In this document: positions 1 to 10,572 of the stretch, one piece after another
Position numbering within the stretch: position 1 is the stretch's first letter
Layout of the letters: the number at the start of each line of letters is the position of its first letter
Program-made: the position numbers and the translations under genes
Assembly: GCA_009733575.1 (NCBI GenBank)
Contig: ML769734.1
Location: 1 to 64,000 of the forward strand
DNA from: Gymnopus androsaceus JB14
Lineage: Eukaryota > Basidiomycota > Agaricomycetes > Agaricales > Omphalotaceae
Direction of reading: 5' to 3'
DNA: 64,000 nucleotides
The notes under the pieces: model-generated
What the model was told of the DNA's origin: nothing
The model's input: only the letters and a program-made list of their open reading frames with translations
Databases searched by the model: none

Positions 1-80
1 GAGGTCAAGGATGAAGAGGGAGGAGTAAAGTGAGCATTTTTCCACACAAATCTGCTATCTCGCTGATATATACTCACTAG

Positions 81-1405
81 ATGGAGTACGGCACTGGAAG
101 AGGCACTCCTACAGGAGCTCACTGACAATCCTGAGATAAAGCAGGGGCTTTACCCGGGTCCAGGGACTGTTGGAAGGGATGCAGAAGGACTGCCATCATG
201 AAGTCTAATTCAAAGACCAAGATCAAGTACCAATACATGCTGGCACAGGCCCTCTTCACTAACAACGAATGGGGCTACAAAAGGCTCTTCGAGAACAATA
301 TCAAGGAAGTTAGTGGACAAGCATGGTGGGCCAATAAGATCAAACTCAAGCTTGAGCAGTATGTCATAAAAAGTATTCCATGTAGAGCTGCAACTAACCC
401 GATTACAGTATCAAAGCAAAAGTGCAGAAAGCTATGGCTCAGATGGGAGAGACAGGTGCTGGGCTGACTTCAGAAGAGCAGATTGATATGAGCTTGCAAA
501 ACTCACTCATGACTGCCTGGTGTGAGTAGAGTCAGCTTTGGAATTCAGTTGAAACTCATTGCAACACACCTTCTTACCAGCTAAGATCAAAAAGTCCTGC
601 CCCTGGTACTTCACCTTCCACGCTATCATCGGTGAACGTCCCAATGTCACCCCAGTTGGACTCGGAAACAGTGGCACCGTGATTGACACAGCATTCCTTT
701 CCACTCAAACTCCCTCCAGTGCTTCATCATCTCTGACTACATTCAATGACGATGCTTATAGCTTGGGGATTGATGGTGATGGTTTGAATGAGGATGAGAA
801 GTGTGGAAACAGTGACACGGATGTCATTGATTTCACTGCCGACTCTGATGATGTCCTTATTGCTGTCAAAACCCCTGCTCCAAAGCAAAAGTATGAGGAA
901 TCGGAAGACATCAAGCCAAAGTTGGGTCCGAAGGCTGGTAAGTCGCGCAAAGTGGAAAGCCTGTACCAAAAAGAAGCTCGAACCCGCTGGATTGATTCAT
1001 TGAGATCTCCAAAGAGGAACAGGTTACAGCTCAGACAAAGTTGAAGCTTCAGGAGTCAAAGCTCGCATCGGACAAGGAGATCCAGCTGGAGAAGATTCGG
1101 GTTGCAGGCCAAATGAAGGTTGGGAAGGAGCAGGTGCGCGCAGATGTGAGGTTGAAGGAGATGAAGATGAAGCAGGATCATGAGTACCGCATGATGATGC
1201 TTAGGTATGGTCAGGCGGTCAACAACAACAGCAAAACCTCTTTCCTTTGGGAAGTACCTTCATTGATCAGTTTGGATCTGACATCTATCAAACTCCCAGG
1301 GCAGGGCCATCGACTGATGTTGGCTTTTCTGGAGGTGCATCCACGGTGTCATCCCCAGGATTCTCGTTCGGAGCTGGTAGTGACTTTGGTATGGATGGGA
1401 TGTAG
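81..1405 (+). pseudogene. Harbinger accessory protein (Myb/SANT-like second ORF), frame broken
   Basis: A spliced reading runs from about base 81: an exon with KSNSKTKIKYQYMLAQAL, an intron at about 353-408, an exon ending MSLQNSLMTAW, an intron at about 522-580, then SCPWYFTFHAIIGERPN and an acidic, Ser-rich middle. The C-terminal part is a charged coiled coil rich in Lys/Glu (KLKLQESKLASDKEIQLEK and onward). Proteins of this layout accompany Harbinger transposases in Agaricomycetes and are thought to bind DNA and help import the transposase; I infer the role from position. The frame shifts near base 1000 (before EISKEEQVTAQTK) and again near 1225, where a Gly/Ser-rich tail ending FGMDGM and TAG at 1403-1405 is in another frame. 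These breaks suggest a dead or poorly sequenced copy. Confidence 0.6.
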
Positions 1406-1469
1406 TATAAATACTTGATTCTGTTGATATACACGTTACATGTAAAACAAATTGTACGCAACCAAAGAA

Positions 1470-3178
1470 TCAAACTCGCTGTGCCCTTCTCTCTTGGGCA
1501 TGAAACAGCTTTTCCTTCAACTTGGTGTGCTTTGCTCTCGCTGCCCTAGGTCTAGTCTGCAAGACTCGTTCTCCAGTACGTGGGACCAAATTATCTTCTT
1601 CATCACTAGAGGACTCACTGAGACCTTTCGCAATGAAGGGGTCCAGCATGATGTCCCAGTCATCATTCTTGCGTTCCTCCACTTCCAGCTGAATTGCCAT
1701 GGAATGAACACCAATACATGCTGTAACCAATACGTGGCCATATGATGTGAATCTGCATCTTTGATGTTGACTCGAAGGTTTTTCAGTGACTGAAAGCAAC
1801 CTTTCAAGAATTTGATTGCATGTTCAGACTGGATGCGAAGGTTAGAAACTTGTTGATTGAATACTATGTTGTCAGGTTGATAGCACTCTGGCTTTTTGTA
1901 TGGCGCTACAACCCAAGTCTGCAGCTACAGTATTGGTATCAGTTGTCTTGCCATACGTACAGATAGAAATGAACTTACCGGATATGCAGAGTCTGCCCAT
2001 ACCCATTTGCCGTTGACCAAAATTTGATCATGCTCTGTTGCTATCTTTGTTCCTCCCCATGCAGATGAGTCATGCGTGCTTCCAGTATGTCCATAAGAAA
2101 AATCAATAATTTGAAGATTAGGAAGGTTGATGATCTACGAAAGGAAATGGTGAGTGGTCTGTCCATGATGTGTAGACATCCATACCTGAATGTTCAATGA
2201 ATAATGGCACTTCCTATCAAAGTAGCTTTCCCCGTACCAGTATGGCTTTGCATACAGTGGAATTAGAGTGCCATTGACAAAACACCACTCGTCTCGCCAT
2301 GCATGGCATGAGTGCTTCTCTACCCACTTCTTGGCTTCCTCCTTCTCTGACTCTGTTGGAAGTCTAACTGCCTTATTCATGAACTCTGGTTGCAGCAGAG
2401 CAACCAGAACTCGCTTTGTGTAGGACAAGACTGTATCTTTGCCAATTCCAGCCCAGTTTGCCACACCTTGTAACCCTGCCGCATTCCCATCATGACCAAA
2501 TTGATAGAGAACAATGGCCAGCTGCTCTTCTACTGGTGCCTGTTGAGCAGTCTCGGAGTTATTCTTGTATACAACATCATCCTCTATGGCCAAAACAAGT
2601 TGGTCAAAGGTGTAAGAAGAAACACAGAGAGCATCTCGGAAATGGTCAGGTCTCCCATTTTTCAAGGTCATCAGGATGTGATGGAGATAGGATTCAGACA
2701 CTCGGGGAAGACAATCACGAGGGATTTCATAGCGGTTAGAGTACATCTCCTCAATCTCATTTCTAACCCATCCGCTCATTGAGGTCCCATAATCAAAGGA
2801 CTGGAAGGAGTCCGAATCATCATCAACCACTTCCATGTTGCCATCGGATTCTTCATCATCAGCCATGATAGAGTCGTTGTCATCATCTGAGATGCTTGAG
2901 AGTGATGGGAGAGAGCCTGGGTCCTCCTGGCTGCCACTAGCACTGCTTTGCAGGAAGGATGCTGTATCAGAGCTAGTGTCCAATTCTGTATTGTCCAAAC
3001 GAGCCCGCAGTCGATGAAGGTATGCCTTGAACCCTGGCAAGGGTAGGCCTTCTTCTTGTTCTTGAGCTTTGTGCCATTGACTAAGCTTCTCACGCCAGCC
3101 TTTGAACTTGAAGAAGGTACAGAGAAGGCGCTTTGTGCGCGCAGGACATTGAGCTGCATAGGGCCTGGCTGGTAGCAA
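1470..3178 (-). pseudogene. Harbinger DDE transposase, degraded
   Basis: The long first exon (2188-3178) ends in the family block GTLIPLYAKPYWYGESYF...NIQ. It is joined across an intron (about 2132-2187) to IINLPNLQIIDFSYGHTGS and WVWADSAYP, and across another (about 1919-1979) to TWVVAPYKKP and SEHAIKFLKGCFQSL. These carry the second acidic residue (ADSAYP) and the glutamate (SEHA) of the DDE triad. The position where the family normally has the first aspartate, D-G-T-L, reads N-G-T-L here (codon AAT at about 2275). A one-base loss near 1726-1729 shifts the frame before GVHSMAIQLEVEERKND. Both changes predict an inactive enzyme. The N-terminal third is acidic and Ser-rich. The true start is not clear: the open frame begins at a TTG at 3178. 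Confidence 0.8.
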
Positions 3179-3345
3179 CTCGGAGTGGAATTATGAATTG
3201 AATTTAATAAATTTTCAGCGTGATAGTACCAAATTTTCAAAAAGGTCAGTCAATTGTTTGACCGCTGAAGATGCATTTCAGCGAAATATTTTATTCAATA
3301 AAATCAAATTTCAGCGGAATTTACTTGTCCTACTTTGACCGTCCC

Positions 3346-4330
3346 TAATCTATTGCCTGCATTTTTTTATTTCCAATACAAACAATTTGCGGGTGGCTCC
3401 CACTCACCACAGCTAGCCTCTTATCTCATGCTACTCTCCATTTCACTCCTATTCAACCCACTTCATTCTATTCACCGCATATCCACCCCATTTTGAGCTT
3501 GTATGCTCAGGTTTGCAACTCGGATAGTTGCCTTGCTGTTTTTGGTGGAATGTGAGCTGCACAGTGTAGCTGTGGCAGAGGAAATGTGAATCAGAAAGCT
3601 TAGGGCTTTTATTTTGGGTAATCAGGAATTGTTATCACTGAGCTTGGAATGCTCACTGTTGCTCTGGAGATTGCTAGAGGCTTGTGCAGGCTACCGGAAT
3701 GCCTCACTGTTCATCATATTATCCCTTCCCGACACTTGCTCATTATTTTGTCATTCAACAAACATTCCTCACCCCCCTCACATTGTTGTCACTCCTCATT
3801 TTGACACATCAGTTGTCTATTCACTCAACACACTAATATCCTTGCATATTTGGACTTCGCTAGGTTGCGAGTCATGTTTAGTGCTGTATGCACTATTTGT
3901 CAAGTACTGCATGTACTTATTGTTTGATGCATGCATTGCATCAAGAAGGTTGGTTACCTTCAGTTTTGCTTGGATTGGAATAGTGGTGCTCGGAGTTTAT
4001 TGTGCATTGAGGCACATAGTCTTGGAGGACATATTTGGGTTTACATGGGATTGCTGGCATTTTTCTTGCTGCATCTCAGCTTGAGGGGAAGTGTTGGAAT
4101 TTGGTATCAGCTGGTCAAGCTGGATACGGCAATGGGACATTGGAGTCCCGCCATCGGGGTCCCGTCAATTGGTGATAGGGATATTGTATATGTGTTTTGA
4201 TAGCATGTGATTATCATAGAGTACTTATATAGGCTGTAACTACTTATGTACAGTACTTGTTTGCCTCTGGGCCCAAGAGAGGTCAAACATTCAATCAATC
4301 TATTGCCTGCATTTTATTATTTCCAATACT
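3346..4330 (+). mobile_element. Small LTR retroelement remnant (TRIM-like), 5' LTR truncated by the Harbinger element
   Basis: The sequence CTATTGCCTGCATTTT..TTATTTCCAATAC occurs at 3350-3380 and again at 4297-4329. The second copy ends an LTR-like unit at 4092-4330 that starts TGTTGGAATTTGG and ends TTCCAATACT, with inverted ends TGTTGGAA/TTCCAA. A purine tract TTGAGGGGAAG (4081-4091) abuts the 3' LTR exactly. The internal part (3381-4080) is only about 700 bp and encodes nothing I recognise; a 156-codon open frame at 3614-4084 has no protein-like features. The layout fits a non-autonomous LTR element of Copia style whose 5' LTR was cut by the transposon on its left. Confidence 0.65.
4092..4330 (+). 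repeat. 3' long terminal repeat of the TRIM-like element
   Basis: It starts TGTTGGAATTTGGTATC directly after a polypurine tract and ends TTATTTCCAATACT. The last 35 bases match the stub of the 5' LTR at 3346-3380, apart from a few substitutions. Confidence 0.65.
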
Positions 4331-4539
4331 GATGAACTTGAAGGCAAGCAACCTGAGCTTGCATTTTCTGGCCATATGCATGGGAATTACTGCAAGTAGT
4401 AGTGACAACAATTTGGAGAGAGAGTAGTAGCACTGGCAAAAGACCAGACCTGGACATTGTTCTAAGACTTTGATTAATGAAGCAAACAGTTTGAGTGCAT
4501 ATTAGAATCCAGACCTCCCTCATTGCTCCCGGTGCATTG

Positions 4540-4588
4540 AGCATTTATCAATCCCGATGACTTCTAATTCCCTATTATATGAATATTA
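4540..4588. repeat. Dispersed repeat module, split by later insertions
   Basis: A short module with the core ATTTATCAATCCC.A.GACTTCTAAT occurs here, is resumed at 5143-5201 and 5935-6110, and recurs twice in 8281-8560. Removing the two inserted elements at 4589-5142 and 5202-5934 rejoins the module, so it is the older substrate. No coding sense is seen in it. Confidence 0.55.
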
Positions 4589-5142
4589 CAGCACTTTCGG
4601 AAATCCTTGTCAAAATTGAAATTTTGACAGCTCCATCATTTTAAATATATAATTCTCAAAACGGAAATGCCTCGTGTGCCATCAAGTGCTTGCTCTTATC
4701 CTTATCTCAAATAGATAACTGTGTGATTCTTTACAAAACCTTGCAGTAAAGAGCATCACATGCCTCTTGTCTTACCATGCACATTCTCACATTAGGAAAG
4801 ATATTCACCTCTTATAGTTTCTGGTATAGAATCAATTGAGGAAGCACGTCATAGACAGAATTCTTCTTCATCAAAACCGGCAAGAGATATTTCTGACCCT
4901 GGAGAGTGAGCCTCAGGAGCACTGGAAATAAGTGGTTTATAGTTCCAGTCAGAGTCATCTGACTGGTCATTCGTTGCATCCTCATGCATGGTCAGAGCAA
5001 GGAGGAGACTGTGAAGAGAAAAGGCACGCATTGCCAAGGCACTGAGTCCCGACAGGAGGCATTTCCGTTTTAAGAATTATCTTTATTTAAAATGATGGAG
5101 CTGTCAAAATTTCAATTTTGACAAGGATTTCCGAAAGCGCTG
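4589..5142. mobile_element. Tc1/mariner-type MITE with about 80-bp inverted repeats
   Basis: The ends are CAGCACTTTCGGAAATCC on the left and its near-perfect complement on the right (CAGCGCTTTCGGAAATCC read from 5142 inward). Complementarity extends over about 80 bases on each side, to AAAACGGAAATGCCTC. The dinucleotide TA flanks both ends (4587-4588 and 5143-5144), as expected for Tc1/mariner. The interior has no credible gene; a 62-codon frame at 4849-5037 is unremarkable. Confidence 0.8.
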
Positions 5143-5201
5143 TAATGAATTTTGCATAGACCTCAAGCTCCTTCATTGCTCCTGCATTTAGTATTTATCA
5201 A

Positions 5202-5934
5202 CACAATGGAAAGTAACAAAAATCTGCTTGGCAGATTTTTGGACTGATACATAAACAATTGGTCCATGTTTCAATGACACCAAAAGCCAGACTGAAATGC
5301 AGATTTTCAGCCAGGTGGAAACTCTGACTGAAAAGGGATGATTTGGCCCACAATTCAGGACAGATGATATGACTCCTGAAAATCTAAAGTTCAAGGGGCT
5401 TGATTCACATACTGAATGTAGTATTTTCTTCTATATAATAAATATGATTGAAATTACATGTTTCACTATAGATGAATATGCAGATGTTTACAGAAAACTC
5501 AGTCTTGTTAATTATGCTACTGAAGTACCAGAAATTAGTAAGTAATTCAATATCTATGAAAGTTGGGCTGAAAAATAGGTTTTCAATGCAACTGAAAAGC
5601 TGCTAGAGTAGAGTAATTGACAGGACTGATTATTCATTATTCATCTGTCCAATCATCCAAAGTAAGATATCTGATTTCAATCATATTAATTGTACAGATG
5701 AAAATACTAAAATCAGTACAAGAATCAGGCCCCCTGAACTGTAGACTTTCGGGAGTCATATCATCTTGATTGAATGGTTGCCCAAATCACCCCTTGTCAG
5801 CCAGAATTTCAGCCTGGGCTGAAAACAATTGTTTTGGTCTGACTTTCAGTCTCATTGAAACATGAACTCAGAACTGATTGTTTTATTATCAGTCTAACAA
5901 TCTGCTGAGCAGATTTTTGTTACTTTCCAGTGTG
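5202..5934. mobile_element. Foldback-like element with about 200-bp inverted arms, 3-bp target duplication
   Basis: The left end CACAATGGAAAGTAACAAAA and the right end, read inward, CACACTGGAAAGTAACAAAA, begin arms that stay complementary for about 200 bases (5202-5405 against 5722-5934, including GATGATATGACTCC). CAA flanks both ends (5199-5201, 5935-5937). CAC-type ends with a 3-bp duplication point to a CACTA-like origin, but this is inference. The core (5406-5721) holds no gene. Confidence 0.75.
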
Positions 5935-6433
5935 CAATCCCAATGACTTCTAATCTAATCTCCAAGACTCCGAGTACCTACATGAATGAGTTTTGTTTGC
6001 ATAGACCAAGGTGTAGACCACCTTCATTACTCCCGTATTATATGCATTTAGCAATCCCAACTCCCAACTCCCAAGTATATATGAATTTTGCGTGCGTTCT
6101 CTGCTGATTTTAGTTTTGAAAAGATGTAGCAGAAGGTCATAAGAAGGGTCGGAGGAACGAATGCACTCAAAAGCTAGCTTCTCCAAATAGCTAAGATCGC
6201 AGGCTTAAGCGGACGACTTTAAGTGGCCGCCACACAGACTCAAGCTCGTGCAGATCCTCACATTAGGCCCTCAGAGTGAATCGTTGGAAAGATGGAAGTA
6301 GGGAAAGACATCGATGAATGGTAGGGCCGACGAACAATCTATCCAGGTACAAAACGGAGAAGATGGTTTACAAGTGCAACTCCAATTTAATCATATAATC
6401 ATCGGCAATGGAGTAAAAAGAGAATAAGTATAA

Positions 6434-7530
6434 CTACGTTCGAATATTTTCTTCGAGTTGCCAGACTTGACTGGCGCTACAATAGTTTAAGCGGCATTCA
6501 CAGCCAAGATCCACCTCCAGAATCCACGAAATACTGTGTTTGTGAAAAGGTGACGGAAATCTGACGATTGTCGTCGCCTGCGTCATAGGTTTCTGCTCAA
6601 TGAAGACAACCCATCCCTGAGAATGCGCCACCTTGGCGCCTTCGGGAACTTCAACGCTCGGGTAGACTAGAGAATCGCAAACCTTGAGAAGCTCTCTGAG
6701 ATAAGTGGCCCCCAATGGATGTTGCTTGAGGCGCTCGTCATCTGGGAGACCGCGTATGAAAGAAGGTTCCATGGCACAATGTTCAATAGCTTCGCATGGA
6801 TGGGAAAAGCTCCTGAAGAAATCAAGCAATGATAATTTATCTGTTCTTGGCTGGAGAATGTGTTGGTAAGTGCAATATCCTAATACTCATGCATAGTATC
6901 ATACCTTGACCCACTTGATACCAAGAAGTATACTGAGTACAGCACCAATATGACCTCCAGAGATGCCAAAGGCCCAGTTTCGTAAATCATCCGCGAGAAT
7001 TGGGATATCAATGTCCGACTGTTGTCGAAGGTCGACGAGTTCATCAAACTCAGTACGAAGAAGGCATAAGCCTGGAATGTGGTAGAGTTCTCCTTCCACC
7101 GGCCAAAAGTTCATCCTTTGGTGAGGCGGAATAGGATTTCGATTCCCCACGTTCCTCTTCCGCTCCTTCATACATTGGCTTCCATAGTAAGCGAAAAGGA
7201 CAATTACCACATCATGACCAGGATCTTTGAGCAAGACATTCCAGAGTAGGTCATCTTCATAGCTTTCTTGAGCTTCGTCAAAGAGGAGCCAGCGACGTTT
7301 GCCATCTCCAATGTCAGCAAACTCGAACCCGGGATAGCGTTCCTCGCGAGAGTGGTTAAAGGACTCCTGCATAGTGTTCCTGCGCTGCCACCGTCTCACT
7401 ATCTGAGCAGAAGCGTGACTTTCTTTTTCGAGAACATAATTGTAAAGAAGATGGCATAGGGTGGTCTTGCCGCAACCGGGCGGCCCTTGGACCTGTGAAG
7501 TTCGGAGAGCGGATAAGAATCGTTGTCCTG
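6434..7530 (-). CDS. CRN (crinkler)-like P-loop NTPase
   Basis: The first exon carries a Walker A motif, VQGPPGCGKTT (about 7460-7490), then RRWLLFDEAQESYEDDLLWN, a Walker B with the D-E-A-Q of the CRN NTPase family, and the family's closing block GISGGHIGAVLSIL. An intron (about 6840-6903) leads to a second exon containing FIRGLPDDERLKQHP and FPSPFHKHSISWILEVDLG, again as in CRN proteins of Agaricomycetes and Mucoromycota. CRN proteins were first known as oomycete effectors; in free-living fungi their role is unsettled. The N-terminal exons are unclear: an upstream stretch reads LQRDDLVSSLYSLAAAHKFFF but only joins through an implausibly short intron. The two clear exons do not join in phase, so one frame break is likely. 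Start not assigned. Confidence 0.7.
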
Positions 7531-7712
7531 AAAAAGATAGTGAAGTAGCTAGCTCACAAAGAAGAATTTGTGAGCAGCGGCCAGAGAATATAGCGAGGAG
7601 ACTAAGTCATCTCTTTGAAGGATGTCTAGTAAAGATGGTTAGCCATTGAAACAGTCGCAGAGCCATCCTCTGTGCGCACCATTACTGAATGAAATTTTTC
7701 GCTGGCGGTATG

Positions 7713-8120
7713 CTACAGGTACCCGTCATAAATTGAGCTTTCCATAGACAACGAACCCCTACAGTCGGCAGAATCGGAACCAGGACCATGAGGGTTGTAA
7801 GCATTTGGCGGAGGAGAAGCATGTTGAGCAGGATGCTCCCATGTCGTTACTGGAGGACTGGCTCTCTCATTCACATAGAACCTGACAGCGATTTCCATTC
7901 CCAATAAATCACAAGCTCCCCAGCGTACATATCCGTAACAATACGTACCAAGCTCTATAGCTGTTAAACGAAAGCAGTGAGTCAGTCAGAATTCTCAATT
8001 GATTGGCATCGATAAAGCGAGATTTGAATACACGCACTTGCTATCATACTGAGTGATCCAGCCAGGAGGCAGCGGTCGTTTATCAGGATTCTTGTTCGGT
8101 GGATAAGGCGGAGGGTTCAT
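7713..8120 (-). CDS. Tiny WW-domain protein
   Basis: Exon 1 (8038-8120) starts at ATG and encodes MNPPPYPPNKNPDKRPLPPG, then WITQYDS. Exon 2 (7713-7881) continues FYVNERASPPVTTWEHPAQ and stops after SIYDGYL. Together they form one complete WW domain (first Trp in PPGW, second Trp in TTWEHP), which binds proline-rich ligands. The joined protein is about 83 residues, with a Pro-rich N-terminus and no other domain. The intron (7882-8037, 156 nt) is longer than its neighbours but the splice keeps the domain in frame. It lies just upstream of, and on the same strand as, the CRN-like gene. It may be the 5' part of a longer protein that lost its tail. Confidence 0.6.
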
Positions 8121-8280
8121 GAGCGGAAGAGAAAGAAACCAATAGGGGCTAAATTCTGACAAATAATAAAATAATAATATCCGAGCCGGATGCGCTGATT
8201 TACTTATAGGAAGGCTATCCCCTCGAGAAGCTTTCCTGAGAGGACGTTTGCCAGTGAGGGTCTCTACGATCTTTTCGGTC

Positions 8281-8560
8281 TATCGGTAGCACTTGAAGGC
8301 GAGCATTTTCCGGCCATAGCGCTTATTAAATTCCACTGCTCCCGCCGCATTGAGTATGCATTTATCAATCCCAACGACTTCTAATTCCCTAGTACATTAA
8401 GTAGACATTAATGGATTTTACATAGACCTCAAGCCTTCATTGCTCCCGCATTCAAGTGCATTTAGCATTTATCAAATCCCAATGACTTTTAATCTAATCT
8501 CCGAGTTTTGCTATTGTATCAGTAGAGTATGCATTTAGCAACTTCTAATTCGATGGAATG
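8281..8560. repeat. Second locus of the dispersed module, two tandem units
   Basis: The units share TTCATTGCTCCCGCATT, ATTTATCAA and CCCAA.GACTT.TAAT with the module at 4540-6110. Between 8561 and 9379 I see only purine-rich low-complexity DNA (AGAGAG at 8739-8750, 8804-8815) and short frames without protein character. Confidence 0.5.
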
Positions 8561-9379
8561 AATTCAAAAATTTCGCAAGTACATGCATTTGCTTCATGCA
8601 CGAGTTGAAACGTCCATCGAGCTACTTACATCGAAGGGAAGGAAGCAATCGGCAATTGGAATCGGGTTACACTTACATACATTATATATACGTGCGTACG
8701 TGCATACACATACAAAAAAAATGGTGTCCGACAAAGAGAGAGAGAGCGCTGCCAATGGCCGTATCTAAAGTATAACAGTATGTATATACTTAACAGTATA
8801 ATGAAAGAGAGAGAGCGAACGATAACCGTAGCGTTAAAGATAACAACAACAACAATCTAACTATGTAAACGAACTAACAAAAAATGGATATGATAGTAAT
8901 GTACAAGTACAACTGCAATGTATTTAATCGATATCGCCAGTAAAAAGAGAAATAAGTAAGTTAAGTAAACTACAACGATGAGGTATTATAAAGAGTCTGG
9001 GGTTTGGGAAGGAAGGAAGAAAGGAAGGGATACAGGTGCTCGAAAAGAGAGACTCGACTCGGGAACAAGCTTTGTCCGTTTCGTCGGCGACAACAGGTCG
9101 GATTCGGGATTCGCCCACAGTACCCACAAACCACGGACCGACCCAAGGGAGGAAGGGATGTATGTCTCCCGAAAGCCGGACCGCAGCTAGCCGCCACGCC
9201 ATGACTCTTCTGCTCCGAGACGACCTGGCGAATGGCATTTGATAGATTACTACACTGAATTCGGATTGGTTGGAGGGAGGTAGGTAGGCACAGAGCGATG
9301 CGGTGTGTGTGGAGGAGTTCCAAATCATAATATCAGGGTCATGATGCATCACGATTTGAAACGAATGAGGATGGGTTTT

Positions 9380-10141
9380 TCACCGTTCGAAAGCAACCGA
9401 CGTCGCTGCAAACATATTGTGTGTATCAAGAGAAATGGAAGACGGTGAAAAGCCATGCGTTTGTTGTTGAAGGAACGGAGACTGCTGTGCAGGTCTACCC
9501 AACTGCGAAAAAGCAGATGGACTGTGGGTCTGCATAGCTTGTAGCTGTGCAAGATAAAAAGGATCGGTTGAAGTGAAGGATGATGATGATGATGGATCAC
9601 TGGAAGACACAGGAGACGAAGCGAAGCGGTGAATCGATTATTATGAATCTGATGCCCTCCTCTGCTCTGTGATCTCGGCGAGGACTGCTGTTGAAAAACA
9701 AACGGCGCAGAGAACCCAGCTGACGCAGGCGACGATGATGAAGGAATCAGAATTTCTTCAACCATCCGTTCATCTTCCGCATCGTCTATCATCATATTTA
9801 TATCATCATTGTTCCGACGCGAAAGGCGCTGTTGAACATCTATCACTTGGCCCCAGCTGAAACTCGAAGATGGGGTTCGTCCTGTGGGGGTGTTGCAAGG
9901 CTGGTTGAAGGAATCTAAGGAGGGATCGCTAGATGATGATGAGGAGGAGGAGAGAGGAAGAGGCAATGGGTTGTGAAAATAGCGTTTGAGCTAGCTGAGC
10001 CTGTAAATTAAATTAATTAGATCATAGGCTCGAGAAGAAGAGAAAAGGATATCTAACATGCAAGGCAGCTAGATCCATGGCCTCTTGGCCAATATGGCTC
10101 GAGGATAAAGACGAGACGAGGTCTTCCACTGATAGAGACAT
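9380..10141 (-). CDS. Ser/Gln-rich hypothetical protein
   Basis: Exon 1 (10058-10141) starts at ATG and encodes SLSVEDLVSSLSSSHIGQEA followed by MDLAALH. An intron leads to a Ser-run exon (PLPLSSSSSSSS) with GQVIDVQQRLSRRNNDD and an acidic stretch, then a C-terminal part with SSFTSTDPFYLAQLQAMQ and HNMFAATSVAFER. Two acceptors are possible: ctag at 9991-9994 keeps the frame, while cag at 10001-10003 does not. The middle and the C-terminal part are in different frames, separated at about 9617-9627 by a tandem pentamer (cgaag twice) whose removal would restore one frame. I do not recognise the family. Its composition suggests an intrinsically disordered regulatory protein, but no function is assigned. 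Confidence 0.5.
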
Positions 10142-10572
10142 GAGAGAGAAGAGACAAACAAAAATGGGTTGGCAGCGGAAGATCAAATCAAAGGGTGCTA
10201 ACTTAAATAAGAGACAACGACTTATCCGGGTCAAATATACTTTTCGATCCGGAGGGTTCGGCAATTTTTCCTTTTTCCGTCCGCGTTCTGCATCCCTGGA
10301 GTCTTGGAGGCTTGTGAATGATTTCCATTCTCTCGAACGCCGTATCAAATTCAAATGCATCTGGACCATAGAATTACTGTAGATAATGTATGTGCTCATT
10401 GCCAATCCACGAATCAAACCATTCCAAGGTCTTTTCCAGACCAAAGCGACGCATGCGCTTTACATGCTTCTCGTTGTCGATGCGATGGTAAATCAGGGGG
10501 CCAGGCTGGGAATCGGTGAAAAGGGCCGGCTCTCCGCACTACTAGGCAGAACTAGGCAAGACCGCGCCAAAA

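Larger units (their letters stand above)
1..3345. mobile_element. PIF/Harbinger-type DNA transposon, left end outside the window
   Basis: Two convergent genes typical of this superfamily lie inside: an accessory protein on the plus strand and a DDE transposase on the minus strand. The right end reads ...TTTGACCGTCCC and is followed by TAA at 3346-3348, the 3-bp target duplication expected for Harbinger elements. The end therefore starts GGGACGGTCAAAGTAGG read inward. The left inverted repeat and its TAA copy would lie before base 1 and cannot be checked here. The flanking bases on the right continue as an LTR sequence that recurs at 4294-4330, so the element inserted into an LTR. Confidence 0.75.

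Noticed and set aside
4107..4544. Short minus-strand frames around the 3' LTR
   Set aside because: They overlap the LTR and its flank and have no protein character.
8924..9352. Overlapping frames on both strands, including one with many Ser/Leu residues
   Set aside because: Low-complexity flanking DNA without splice-supported continuation; likely 3' UTR of the gene at 9380-10141.
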